Assembly (NCBI RefSeq): GCF_037975245.1
Contig: NC_092565.1
Coordinates: 20,250,999 to 20,314,998 of the forward strand
DNA from: Apostichopus japonicus
Taxonomy: Eukaryota; Echinodermata; Holothuroidea; Aspidochirotida; Stichopodidae
Length of the DNA: 64,000 bases
Direction: 5' to 3'
Shown: one piece after another, positions 12,401-26,740 of the stretch
Numbering within the stretch: the stretch's first letter is position 1
Layout: each line of letters starts with the position of its first letter
Made by a program: the position numbers and the translations under genes
Notes under the pieces: generated by a model
Told to the model about the DNA's origin: nothing
The model's database searches: none
What the model saw: the letters and a program-made list of their open reading frames with translations, nothing else

Positions 12401-15400
12401 CGGGACAATTGAAGAGTGCTCGACGTAGTAAAAACGCGGCGGGGCAGACGACAGGAAATGTTGACAAAGATGAGTAACTTATAAAAACAAAAAAGGGTCA
12501 AAATTGAAGCAGAACTAGCTTAGAAAGTAAATTAATTTGTTATCACTTAATAATCGGATAAAGAAAGGATCTTTCACATTGAATGCATACCATGGAATGT
12601 GAAATAACATTAGCCTATATGGTTGCTATGTATAACCTTGACAGCCTATCGTTCAAAATTAGTATAACATGCTATCATCGAACGCCGTTCATTTATTAAT
12701 AATATTTGTTAAGCAACGACATATTCTGAGATTACTGTACGTTAACAAATGCATATTCTATGCAATTTATAAATCATTAAATAAAAGTAACTTATTTGCG
12801 ATAAATACAATTTTAACATAGCCTACATTCAATTTATCTAAGAAATTTTTAAACCAAACTTTGATCTGATGCAAGTTTACAAGTGTAACTGACAAACAGA
12901 AAGCCTAAACTTATAAAACGGGTAACTATTTCTGGTTATCATCTCAAAACTATACCGTGGTAATTCGGTGTTTGAAAACCATCCTAAGATACTTCTAGTA
13001 TAGTATACCAAATAAAATTAGGAGCTATGCTCCGTTGCGTTTACTTATACAATTGTACCACAACTGCTAAGCGACCACAAACACGATTACTTTAAATTTA
13101 TACTTTTACAACTTTTCTTCGACGAAATAGTCTTTAAAGCTATATATACCTGATGACAAACAAACAAGAGATAAGCTCTTTACACGCATATATATGTTGT
13201 CCTACGTAAGTGACGATGGTTTCATTCATTCCTTTACTGAATTTGTTATAGATTTGAAAACGTACAGAAAAAAATGTACAGAATTGTCTGAACATTTTAC
13301 AATCTATACAAAACGTATTGGTTAAACATCATAGATTTAAATACTGCAGCCTGGTTCGGGTGAAATTGGTACAAGATATAAATTACACAGCAAATCTTGA
13401 AGAATGTTCTTTAAATTTGACGTAGAAACAGGCTTCGTGGATTAACCAATCAGAGACGTTTCAACTTGTCACGTGACTCTGCTTGCTGGGAGTCTTTGCA
13501 AATTTTACGAGCTTTATAATCTTGCCGAATTTTCAGCATTGCTACTTGAAGCTATAGACACATGTTTACCCTCCGTGTTCGTATCTCAGAAGAGGTAACT
13601 GCGGGCTGACAGAGACATGGGGTCATACCTTCCCCCTCCCCCACCCCCTCATCACTCTCAAAGCAACATTGCGAAATGCGAGCTGGCAGTCTTGATCACG
13701 TGATCTTCATTGAATGAATATGCATAATGGCGATTGTTGAAAAAAGTCTATGTTTCACGATTATTATGGTTTATTTACTTATTTTCCTACATCAGTCAAC
13801 TGGACAACCGATATATTGTTAAATCCTGCAGTTAGGCTATAAGACCGTCTGACATTTACATACAAAGTTTGAAGTCAATCCAACTTTAGAATATTGAGTT
13901 ATCTTGTTTACAAGCCAAAGCGTCACATACACACGAACACACTGACACACGCACACGGAGACACATACTTTCAGCAACAAATAAGAAAAAGTTATTCATT
14001 AATCAGCTCTTTCAGTGACACAGTTCAGTAGAGACCTAATTTATTGAATTACTTGTTGCACTGTACTCCAATATTTTAGTCAATGGTAACACTTCGTTAC
14101 AAACACGCTATTTAAACGGTATGTACACGGTCTATACACGGTATAGCCTATAGGCTACACTATATGAAGCCTAACTAAATCTGGGCTTTTTTCTCTTCTT
14201 TACAGGTAAATTCTTCCCACAGGTGGGAGACAGCGTGCACCGATATAAAAACCAATTTTAAAGTCATTGACAAAATATGCAGAGTGTGCAAACTTGCATA
14301 CCTACAGAAAGAACTAACCAGCACAGATAATCGTACTAACATACACATACACACACACATAGGCTATATACTTACATGTTATAGTTCTCAGTCGAAGAAA
14401 ACCCCATCGTTTACTAATTTCTTCACATGAAGGTAATGTGTTGACATTTGTCAAAATTATAGAACAGATCTAGAACACAGATTAATATAATATTTTACCA
14501 TTTTCTTTTTTAAAAAAGAATTTGTCCTTTTTCTTTTTCTTTGATAAACATTGTTAGCGATCTAGAAGTCAAAAGTAACTCCGCACATTGACAAGATGAT
14601 CCTGCATAAATACAAAACGAGACAATAACAACAAATTTCCTTTCCAAAAATCCTGGAAATGATTTTACTTTGGTTTAAAAGTTTAAGGAAACACTGCTTC
14701 AGTGGTGTGGTATAGTATAGGCTAGGCTAGGCTAGGCTATACATGGAGGTCGTGTCAATGCGATGCAGTCCGATGTACTACGACTCATAGCAAGTCTAGC
14801 GGGACGACCTGACTGAGGTGGTTGCTATGGGAGCTTACCAGTCACGTTATTAACTATAAGTTTAATCCCGCTCTCGAATGATACAATCGAAGACTAAGCA
14901 AAATTAACAACAAAAGCATGAGATCAAATGTGGCTGTACTTTGAAGAAAAGTGAGAAGAACATACAAGAGTGTTTTCCCCCAAACTGCAGTAAGCTAGCT
15001 ATCTAATAAACGTCTGCTATTTGGCCGTCATGCATGTATGACAGATGTAAGTAAACTTCTGACTCAGACTATGAAAACTGGACCACCGCTGTGCTTTTCA
15101 CCGCAACACGCGTATAAGTCACTATAGACCCTGGTCAAAATATTACGAACAAAAATGATTTCAACTTCCTAATTACCCTTCTCCTTTTGTAAATGACTCG
15201 GCTCGGTAAATGAGCAAGTGCAAATAATGTATTATCACCGCCGTCTGAAACTGTATGGGGAAGTCTGTTACGATCAGCTATATACAACTTAACTACAAAG
15301 GTCCCTCGACGTGCTGGAAAATGCGGCTTAAAAATCAAGCACCCGTAGACTATACTCGTTACTTTTCTAATAGTAACCTTTCTGAAGTATATCATATCTC

Positions 15401-15983
15401 CCAAAGGTCCTTATTTCGAAAAAGGAGAATCTTAAGAAGAAAAAGAAAAAAAAATCAACTTGGGTAATACACGCAGTAACCTAACAAGTCTCATTTAAGT
15501 AGGGATTTTTCGGTTTGTTTTTTTTGTGACTGATAATGTAGCTTTACATAGTCGGTAGTCTACATGGATTTACCCTACAAGGACATGGCGGGGGAATGTT
15601 GAAGCATACTACTTAATTCTAACTGGTGTTTCATTTCGGCAAGGATAGAAGAAGAAGAAAGGTAAAATATAACATAAATAACTGGACAGACAGAAGAAAA
15701 CAAAACTTGTAAGATAATGAAGGTAATGTCGAACAAGAAACGGAATAGTTTTCTTTTTCAGACCATAGCAAAAGTATCCCACGTGGCACACGTGATAAAT
15801 TGAGCATAAAGAGAACCGGTTTACATTCATGTTTTTGTTCATCTCGGAATGGTATACAATTGGAAATATCAAAAAATACTGGAAAATATCTCGATGTTGC
15901 GGTGAAACATTCTCTGAATTAATCTATATACATCCCAGGTGTTAAATTATATATTAGGCCGCAAATGCACACATGCACACATG

Positions 15984-15984
15984 T

Positions 15985-16011
<27 letters not shown>
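15984..16011. repeat. CA microsatellite
   Basis: About 14 uninterrupted CA dinucleotides in COE intron 1, preceded by imperfect CACATG repeats. Confidence 0.95.
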
Positions 16012-16015
<4 letters not shown>

Positions 16016-19000
16016 CAGAGATAAATGATAAACACGGTAAAACCTCACGGGACTGTAGGTTGACTGAGAAGATATTTGAACGAAGTTTAAAAGGATGAGT
16101 AAACCAAGATTGAGAATATGTCATAGAAATACTGATATTTAGGCAGCAATTATGAACAAATAACAATTAATGCTCATCTACATAAACATGAAATCACTTA
16201 CACCAATATATATGGTGCTTCGAGATAAGGTAATAGGGCCTACGTTTACAAACTTGCAATGGGTGATAAAATATGTATATTTAGGTATTGTCATGTAATT
16301 TAATAAAAGTCAAGGAGTAAATATGACTTTCTTAACTAAGCGAAGTGGGAGAACCCCCCCCGTCTCACCCTCTTCCCACTTTTACTTCGTCCAAATCTCA
16401 TGACAAATTCTGGAAGTCATCATAGAGAACGTCAATTTCTTACCATTGCCGATAAGTTCAATTTCTTAATATTGTTTACAAATACTAAAGAAAAGCAGAA
16501 ATATGACTTGGCTCATTATCGATGTCCATCCATAACGAGATTATTTTGACCGTTTCGTTTGTCCTTGATAAGGCTTATACTATATCATCTTTAATGACCA
16601 GTATAGGCTACGGTATAACAACTCATGTAGGCCTATACGTACCTATGAGTGCCCAGTGTCGAACCATCGAATAGGTCCGGTGCTACACGGGATATGAGGG
16701 AACAAATAACCGTGCGAAAGAGAAGCGACGTTTCCCTTTACCCAAAAGATATTTTCTCTCTCTTTCGAATGGTAACCAACCATTCTAAACTAAAACATAG
16801 ACTAATGTTTCCTCTCTCAAATAATAGGTTAGCATGACATGTTTGGAAGGCTGACACTCATAGCGACGGAAAGATACATAGTGATACATGTGGGTTTTAA
16901 AATATATGTTTCTAACCGTAGTGCAAAGTTTTTTAAAGTTGAAGTTGAACACAACGTTGGCATTGCATTTGTAGTGTTTATGTACAGCTATGAATATTCA
17001 CAAAAAGTAAGTATATATAATATATATATATATATATATACATAGATAGATGTATATACTACATTATATATATATTTTACATTATACATATATAACATTA
17101 TATACTATATATGTATAGCAATACAAAGCTTGTAAAAACGAGACGTTTAGAAACTCGTTTACGAATTTGACCGGAACTGAACCATAAATTTAGTCTTTTA
17201 ACAGGTGGAAGGACAAATGTCTGGTCAACCAAGGCCGTATTAAACATCGTAACTTTAACGACATTTCTCGTTACGGGACCGGACGCGATTCAAAGCTTGT
17301 ATATACGGATACATTGTGTGAGAACACATCGGCATTACCAAATGGATATATGATATAGACTAAGGCCTACTAGTATTTTCTATCGTTGAAAACAGGGAAA
17401 CTATTTATCGTCCAATTTAAGGAACGCAAAAAAAACGCGCAAATAATTACGACAACATATCAAAGCAGATAGACATTCTAAAACTTTCATAGAACTTCTG
17501 ACACTTAGCCTATATCATCAGCTTTTGTAACTTGATGGCCATTTTAGCATACAATATATATCCAGCAGATTTTTAACAACTAACATATAGTACCTTAATA
17601 AATCAACTTACTGTACTCAAGTAATGTTACATTAGCATCATATAGGCCTATGTCGACATCAACCACATATCAGTTAACATTATGGAAATTTCATTTCGAA
17701 CATTCGCACATCTTTTTTACAACAATGATATAATTTACCTTTCAAAACATCAACACATTTGATGAACCTATTGGCGTTCAATACTAAACTGTATGGTTTG
17801 ACAATTTCAATATCTTATGCAACTGAATTTAATATCTACGAACAGATAGGGACCCGAAATCAAAATCGGTGGCTGATAATAAATGGGTTTTTTTCAGGGA
17901 GAGGGGGGGGGGGGGGGATTGTCAAACATATTTGATTGGTCACCAATACCTGGGTAAGATTCATTCTTAATCAGTCGAAGTAAAGCTTTGAATTATATTG
18001 TCGGTTTCTAAATTTGCAACAAACGAATAGATGCACAAACAAAATACAACATGCTTTAGGATGATGTCCACCGGCCTGACGAACTTTATAACATCTTTAT
18101 AACTTCTTTATACATCATATATGATCAATGTCCCACGCCCACCCCACCCCACACCCCACACCTCCCACACACACACAAGAGTCCACCACCCACTACACTA
18201 CACCCGTCCCACATCACCCGTTGCATTCCATCATAATATCGCACTTATACAATTTGTGATTACTTATTACGTAACAACGTGATCGTCTGCAGTGTGATTT
18301 CGCTAAGCGACACTTTATTTCAACAGTTAAGTTCACTAATTCTTCTGTTTCGTCCATTCTGACTGTATATTTGTTTTGCTTAATGTTTTACATTGCTGTT
18401 ACTAGTATAAGTCGTATTGTTATCTATAGATGTATTTCGTATCGGTTGAACCTCTGATTCGCGCAATCACTTTGCACTGAGATTTGTAAAGAAAGAGTAT
18501 ACTGTCGTTTTATTCGATGAGGAGTGACAGCGATCTGTATCTTGTTGCAGCGATATATGTGGTGGCGTATGCCTGACGGACTACCGGTATAGCTATGTAA
18601 TGTCAAAATAAAACAATGACGCGTTACTGCTATATAATCACAGAGAAATACCAAGCAAGGTCTAACTTATCACAGAGAATAAAACTACTATTTCGACTAA
18701 TCCCAGATAAAACTGACATCATAAGATTTTCAGAATGTATGAAATGGGTGATGCGTTATATAAAGACCATATGAAACAACCAAGGTACAAAAAACTCACG
18801 AAAGTTGTGACAAACTGATAGAAAGCGAGAAAGTTACAATTTAATTTACTTTCGATAGGTCTCGATTTAAAGGTCAAGATTCATTAATAACTCATTAAAT
18901 AAAGTTCATATCGCGATAAATCTAGGAAGAGAGGGGGGGGGGGGGTCGTAGTTTGATAAATTACCACCTTAATTTTTATTAAGTATACCACTCTCAGTAC

Positions 19001-21647
19001 TCAGCCTCAATAGTTTTCTTTACAATTGCCATAAACTGGCAACCAAGAAGAGAAAAAGTCGCAAAGGAGTAACGCCAAAAAGAAATACATTGTCAAGATG
19101 TTTTTTGTGAATAAAATAAAGTGAATAAACTATACTTGTCAGTAGATTACAGTATCTAACTAGTAAAAAAACCGTATGAAAAATTTACTAAAACTCAACG
19201 CAAAAGTAACAACAAACAAACAAATCAAAATATGTTTTAGGATACCACAGAGAAAACTAACGCTAGATAGGTACACCTTTGCTATACACGTCCATGGATA
19301 CATCTAAAGAAGTGTGAGAGTGGAGGCCAATTACACAAACAGGAAAAGTGACTGACTATACACTACATCTACGGATGGCATGATATCGAAATTCACGAAG
19401 AATTAATAGTCTGCAGGCCTCGTGGTTTAGGGGGACTAAAATATCACACAAGTTCAAATAATTCTCTGAGAAGAGTTTTATTACATCAAACGTTTGCAAA
19501 AAGATATCAACTATAGCTTAACGAAAAGCAACATCTACTCGGTATTAATCCAGAAAGGCCCATTTAAAGGCGGATTCTTTTTTTATTTATCAAAAGGTGG
19601 CCATTTTTACTGATTCTCGTAGCAACAATTTGAGGGTATTGTACATATACTTGCTGCGATAAAAGAATGATCGTGTTCTTGCTTGAGTTTTTGTCTGTAA
19701 AGAATAAGTCTGAATTACCGGAACTTTTCGGTGAATATATTGAAAAGAAGTTTCTTGTCTTATTAAAAGGATGAAGTAGTTATTAACGGTGATGAGTAAG
19801 ACGAAGGCCAAAGATAGGGTAATCGTTTGGATGTTCGAAATGAAGCAAACACGTTGTAAACTTTTAGAAGTAGAGTGTAAAAAGCAAAAGCGCTCTATGC
19901 TCCAGCCTAAGTTATGATTTCTCATGACATCTTATACCTCTCCGTATATAATATATATAATTTATCAGAATAGTTTCTTAGCCTTTCAAACTTTGTCCTG
20001 CATTGATCTCAGTGCTGTATAGGCTTATAACAGGATCCCATTGAAATCTGCAGCCGTTTTTATACTTTTTGAGCAGCCTGTTCTAGAGATTTCTAAAGAC
20101 GAACTAACAAGGCCAGAAAGCTATAAAACACAAACTATTAAGGTGGTATGTTCCACCTGTTAGTAAAATAGGAGATGTTAGCTTGTGATTTTGTGTTCGT
20201 TTTGTTGTGTTTTTGGTCTTTTTTTTTTTCTCTTCTTTCGTTCTAGCATGCGAATTGCCAATCCATTGTACCTACATTCGTCAAACATATTTGTTAGTCC
20301 TCCCGCGTCCCGCTCACCCCCCCCCCCCCCCAATCCTCTTCCACTCAGTCATATCTCTCTTTTAGACATACAGTCAGTTTGTAAGTTATGTCGTCATGTT
20401 TAACCACATATAACATGGGTAGGTCAAACTTTAAAGAATATATACCATTTAAGACATAAATAGTATCAATGATGAGCATTTTCAAGCAAGTATATATGTG
20501 TGAGACATCTTTGGAAATGTCAAACACTGTCTTCTGTTTTGGGTTCATTGGTTGTACACATGTTTCTACGTGGGGTACGTAGCAAGAAGGCATGTTATAA
20601 CTAGCTGTATTATAATACCGCGTATATGAAGATCAGTAAGAACATATGTAACACACAAGTTACAACTTTGACCCTAAATGTTAGGAATTCAGCTATAGTT
20701 TTATCCCCCCCCCTTTTTTTTTTTAGAAAGAAAGCAAAAAACCATCCACATCTGGAAGTATTTAGAAAGATCACATACCCGTTATGTCAAAAACTAAAAA
20801 TTCTTTCTTCCGTTTTAAGTATAAGATAAACTGGCATTCTAGAGTTTAATTTCAATTAAGACTAAACAGGAATAGTAGCCGGATCGAAAACGAAAAGTCA
20901 ATAAAAAAATATCAAAGACAACTTTGAAACGTAAAAGTGCATGGCAACAGGACAACTTTGTAACTTTGACATGAAGCAAAACGTGTTATACCAATTTATG
21001 GTTTTGCTTCAAAAAGTTATGAATAATGAAATCCAGTACTTGAAATGAACATACTGCCAAAAAGAAAAAGAAAAACAGAGGACATATTGTCAACAGATAA
21101 ACTTCAAATAAAATTAAGCGATGGTCTACGTTTGCGTATACATGATTTGATACTGCGACGAATTATTACAGTATTTTCTAAGAATTGAATTTAATGTCAC
21201 ATGTTCATTGTTTCCGAGGATTAGCAACAAATTCTGAAAACCCACTATAAATAAACAAAAACCATATGTGTGTATACGTATGGGGTGTGTATGCCAAAGA
21301 TCTGTATCTCACTAATCAACTAACTTAATGTAGTCTAGACGAAGTAAATCCAAGTTCAAACCCTTCTGCGATGTGTTGGATGGCCTCGCAATTTGACTGA
21401 TATTTGTGCTAATTTTCGTCAATATTTGGGAAAATGTTCCGGTTCACAGGAAACTGCGGATCGACAACAGTATGATAATTTGACAAGCTCATAAAGGTCA
21501 CTGCAGTCTAGAAAATGGACGCTACTTCGTTTGATTTTGTTCTCCTTTCATAAGTTATGAATTTTAAGAGCTTATTTTTATTCACTTGGAAAGCTGTCAG
21601 CGGTAGCATACATGGTATACACGGTATAAATATACGATATATGTACG

Positions 21648-21650
<3 letters not shown>

Positions 21651-21738
<88 letters not shown>

Positions 21739-21748
21739 CCTGTATATG

Positions 21749-21796
<48 letters not shown>

Positions 21797-21870
21797 ACAT
21801 ATACATATACAATACATATACATATACAATACATATACATATACCTGTATATGCAATATGTATATATATA
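21651..21870. repeat. Compound TA array
   Basis: TA tracts interrupted by CATATACATATACCTGTATA-type blocks near 21725 and 21833, so a segment of about 107 bases is duplicated. The open frames of tyrosine-isoleucine repeats over it are artefacts. Confidence 0.9.
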
Positions 21871-24800
21871 GGTTTATTAGGTTTTCTTTCTTTCCTTTTC
21901 CATTTCTTTTTTTCTTGTTATTTTACTTTCCGAACCAAGCCGACCATACTCATCGAAGGCATTCTTTCTCTCAACACACGGGTGAATTTGCTCATCACTC
22001 GTACGTGCAGTCCGCCATCGCTGCCGAGGATTAAATTATAACTCAGGATTTTTCACTTGTAACCGATATTAGAGAGTATAAACAAATGAGGCATAATTCT
22101 GTAAACAAAGGAGAAATTAAGATCGCTTTGTATGTTTTATGGGTCTTCACTTTTTGAAGTACTTCTCATCGCAATATTTTTAAACGGCTTTATGGGGACA
22201 CCGATCTTTCCTCTATTTATTCTGTGTTCAATCTATATTTTTCAGGGCATCGCGCACGATGGAAGATTGCGTTAACGAGGATGCACGGTTGCCTCTGATG
22301 ACAAATTTGCAGAAGGAGAAGATGCGCGAAAATAGAAGGAAACAAAAAGAAGAAGAAATGAAAGAAATAAAGGAACATAGAAAGAAAGAAAAAAGGAAGG
22401 CGGTTTGAAATGTCTTGTTAAACACATCGCTAGCGATCCGAAAGGGATGAAGACGGATATAAAAAAAATCTCTTGGCTTTAATAGGCGTAGTTTGAAACG
22501 GTTCAAAGAGAAGTAAATTATTGTTCAAAGAGAATATGATTTGATACGTCACGTGTCTGTATCTATTTATTAGTGACATTTAATATGTATTTCGAGTGAG
22601 AATATTATTCATATTACAGAAATGTGATAGGTTTTTTATGAGAAATAATAACCGTATCCCAAGCGTGACGTATATATATATCTGTGTTCATATGAAGAAG
22701 GCTTACTGATTAAACTTTCTGTAAAAATATATTAAAATTAGACAAAAAGATGACTAAAGTTCACTAAACTGGACTGGACTGAAGTCTGTAATGCTTAGTA
22801 TTGTTCAGTGTTAGTGTTGTTTCTTCTTTGTTTCAGACTTTTATATCCAAGGTATATATTGACAATAATGGACTACATGAAAATCAAACACTAGTTGATT
22901 ATATCAAGTCGATAATTGTCACTTCCAAGGTGAAACAAAAACATAATCAATATTATGATGAAAAGTTCCTATGGGATAGTCATTACATTGAAGAGTGTCA
23001 AGCGCTATTTTGCTATATGTCCACACATCAAACACGATAATAGGTATATCCTTCTAAACTTACAAGTTCTCAAACCTTACGACTGCATTTCAAAAATAAA
23101 ATATCCTAGAACTGTTATCAAAAGTTGAACACCAAAACTTAACATAAAGGAAAGAAAATTATTCAATTTTCTTTTCATTAGTTATTATTGTCTTTCTATT
23201 TTATTTTGCGTATATGATAAATTTTACCAGCATTAATAACTAAAATGATGTATTATTGTATTCTAATTTCTTGGAATAATGTGATAACAATTGCTGTCAT
23301 ATCATAACATTTATCTCTTCAAACAAAAGAACATCAGAGTCTTCGAGCTTTGTTTAATATAGAATATGCAAATGAGATCACAAAGTTTGCTCAACTTTTT
23401 CGACACTTTAAGTTTCAAAAAAGGCAATTAAACAAGAGTTGGCAAAATGTCTTTCTCTATCGAAGAAATTTAAATTCAAATTTGATGATGTAGTTTTAAC
23501 AAAATATCTTTTTATCGAAAATCATCGCATTTTGATAAGGAGTCTTTATCTATAACTCTTGAATAAATATTCAAAGATATTATTAACAATTGCTAAAACG
23601 TTCCATTTAAGGAAACGAAACACCTTTTTGATATTTAAATAAGTCCTCGGTCTCACTTGTTCAAGCAAATTGGCAAGCAAAACTTTCGCAGAGGATAAAA
23701 TGAATTCTGGTTTTAACTTGATAAATTTGACAAACTATTTAGAAGTATAAAACTATGTCATCTTTTAACATGAGAATTAGATAGTTTTTCAATGATACTC
23801 TAAGAGAATGATTCCCTAAAATTCGTTGGGGATTTCGTCAAGACAAACTCGAGAGCCGAATGCTTCATCCATCAATCGTGTCGATATCATTTAATTGGAT
23901 AAGTCTTGTTCATTTTTCTCTCTTTATTTTCGTCAAATTTCATATAATAAAGAAGAAAAAAAACCTTCATTTTTTTGTGTCTATATTTCAAGAGGCTGCT
24001 ACTAATATTGTTCAAGTGGTTAGTGATATAGGCAATCTTACATGTATTAGATTGCATTTAGTTTCCGCCAGTTAGCCTTGGACTATTGAATTTTGTATAT
24101 AGAGACGGGACATTGATAAGGATATGTATTGAAGGTTAGAATTACCCATCGAATACGAAAAGATAATAAAGTAAAAATAAAACAACAGAATTAAAATAAA
24201 TCAGATTCCACTATAGAATGAAAACAACGAGGGAGAGAGAGATAAAACAAAGATATATATAGAGAGAGAAAACTAACTATTCTAACAATACATAATATAA
24301 GGTAATTTTCTTATTCGCCTTGTAGAATTTGCGTAAGAAAAACAAGGGGCAAAACTCTGTAGTATATACATGGCTTTTTTTTTTATAAAAATTTATTGTA
24401 CAAGGCGTATCTCGCTTTGCTAATTTATGGAACGAACTAGCCTCAACTAAAGACGGCGTGTAGATAATCCAATGTTTATATACGTTGTGACAAATAGGTG
24501 CAAATGTGCGTTAAATTGTTTATAATAACCAGAGAGAATAAATCGACGCCGATATAACATGCTCTCGTCGTAAAGGCAGCATTAGACGTTAAAAATCTCG
24601 TGAACTTAATAATCAATTGGTTGTATATACGCCTCGATATTTGTATCAAGTTGTTTAGATTAAATACAAATGATGGCGGGATGTATGTAGAAGGATAGCT
24701 GATGTACGTGGAGATAAAAGAGTCAATCGTAGGCATTTTGAACTTATGGCCGGTATGATAAAGTGGGTTGCATTTTACATCATGAGAATTTGACTTTTTT

Positions 24801-26657
24801 TTGCTTTCGTCACTTGATAAACTCGTTTTAAGTATTTCTTCTATCTTAAAGAATATTTCAGTCCAAGATCGGTGAAGTTAAAACATCTTTTAAAGTTGCT
24901 CTATGGATTAGAAATTTCGGTGTTTGAAGAAAATTTCCATTTTGTTTAAATAGATTGATTTTTTTATAAATTCTCGATAACTGACTGATGGTGGTAATTT
25001 AATTGCTCATTTATGAAAAGAAGATAAACAATAGATGACTGATTGCTTGTTTTGTGTTTCTGACTATCTGCATGTTTGTTTTAAAACAATAGCTGGGTAA
25101 AATTCATTGAACTAATGACCTAATCAAATTAATGAACTAATAAAGAGAGAAGATGAGAAATTGAGGCATTATAACATTTTAGATTGAATCTAAATTATAC
25201 TTTTACAATTTATGAGAAAGTCGTAATAAGACTAGGCCTATGTTAATAAAGGATATAGATATATATTCTCATAGGAAAATTTGAATTATTCTGTACTTTT
25301 GAATGACTTACAGGTTTTTTATTTCTCGGGATCGATAAAAGTAAGACTAGATGTTATAAAAAGATATTGATATTCATTTCAATCTGTTAAATTAAAAATA
25401 GTTTAGACGATTGAATTATTTTGTTGTAATTCCTAATAAAATACTGGAGGGAAAAAATGACTTTATCATCAAAAGAAATTGACCTTCATATATCAATTTT
25501 TTTAAATATTTTTATCCAGATGTTTTTTTGTAATCACTTCAGTTATCATTAGCAAAAATAAAAATGTAACATGATGTATATAATTTTTAAAAACGATGCA
25601 GTTTTGTGTCAGTTTTTCTGATTAGATTTTTTTAAAGAATTCTACAATTATTCCTGACCTTTCACGAATGCGTCATTTAAATATCGTTAATGTAGAGAAC
25701 ATGGTCTTGGGTAATGTTCTAGATAATTTTTCCCTCAAATAAAATCCCACCTTCATCATCCAGCAATAATCATACGATTTATTTATTTTTTATTTATATT
25801 TTGGTGGCTTCTCGTAATGCTAAGCAATCAATTTACATATCGTTGCACGAAGGAAAAAAAGAAGTAAATTTGCCTTTAGGCTAAAATATGCAAAACGGAC
25901 TTAAACCTCATCAACATGACGAATTGCATTTCCATTTAATTATTATTATCTTTCAGCCAACAATGGGTAAACACCAGATTAATATTCACATTGTTGATTA
26001 GGATATTATTCAGACTTTTTTATTTATTTTTTCATTTTTTTAGGGTTACCTTTATACATGATTGAATCACGAATCAGTACAGGTAGGTCATTAATTCGAT
26101 TGTTTGTTTTTAATCTAATTAAAGGAGGAATTCCACTTTATGCAGGAATGCCAGGTTTTATTCTGATGATATTTTTGGTATGTATACCAGCAAAGGCAAC
26201 TCTGATATGCAGTGATTCATGATTATTTTGAGTAATTATATCGAATTATGGAATTAGGTAAATCACATATCTTGGAATAATTAATCCTGGTTAATTTGAT
26301 TGTGTCTTCTTTCCATTGTTCACATCTAAGTCGATACTAATATTTCAGTTGTTCGATATCTGCCTGTATAGCTACATTGGGATTAAAACCTTGAAAATAT
26401 AATAAAATGGCTTTAGAAGGAGGGAGGATTCTAGAATAATTAAAAGATGTAAAGCTTCAGAGGATAGTTATAGATTTATATAATTAATTGTCCCAAATGT
26501 GCAAACTGTATTTTCTTCAGAGCAGAAGGCATATAAACTTATTGTGCAGAAAATGAACAACAGTTTTCTGAGTTTTACTTATATCGATTTTCAAGGAACA
26601 AATAGGATAATTGATTCTGCTTTTAAATTCCGGGACTGTGACAGGAATAAATATTAA

Positions 26658-26659
<2 letters not shown>

Positions 26660-26738
<79 letters not shown>
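26660..26738. repeat. TA microsatellite
   Basis: About 39 uninterrupted TA dinucleotides in COE intron 1. Confidence 0.97.

Positions 26739-26740
<2 letters not shown>

Noticed and set aside
21508-22034. Overlapping frames of 92-128 codons on both strands
   Set aside because: They translate the TA array into tyrosine-isoleucine repeats; artefacts of the microsatellite.
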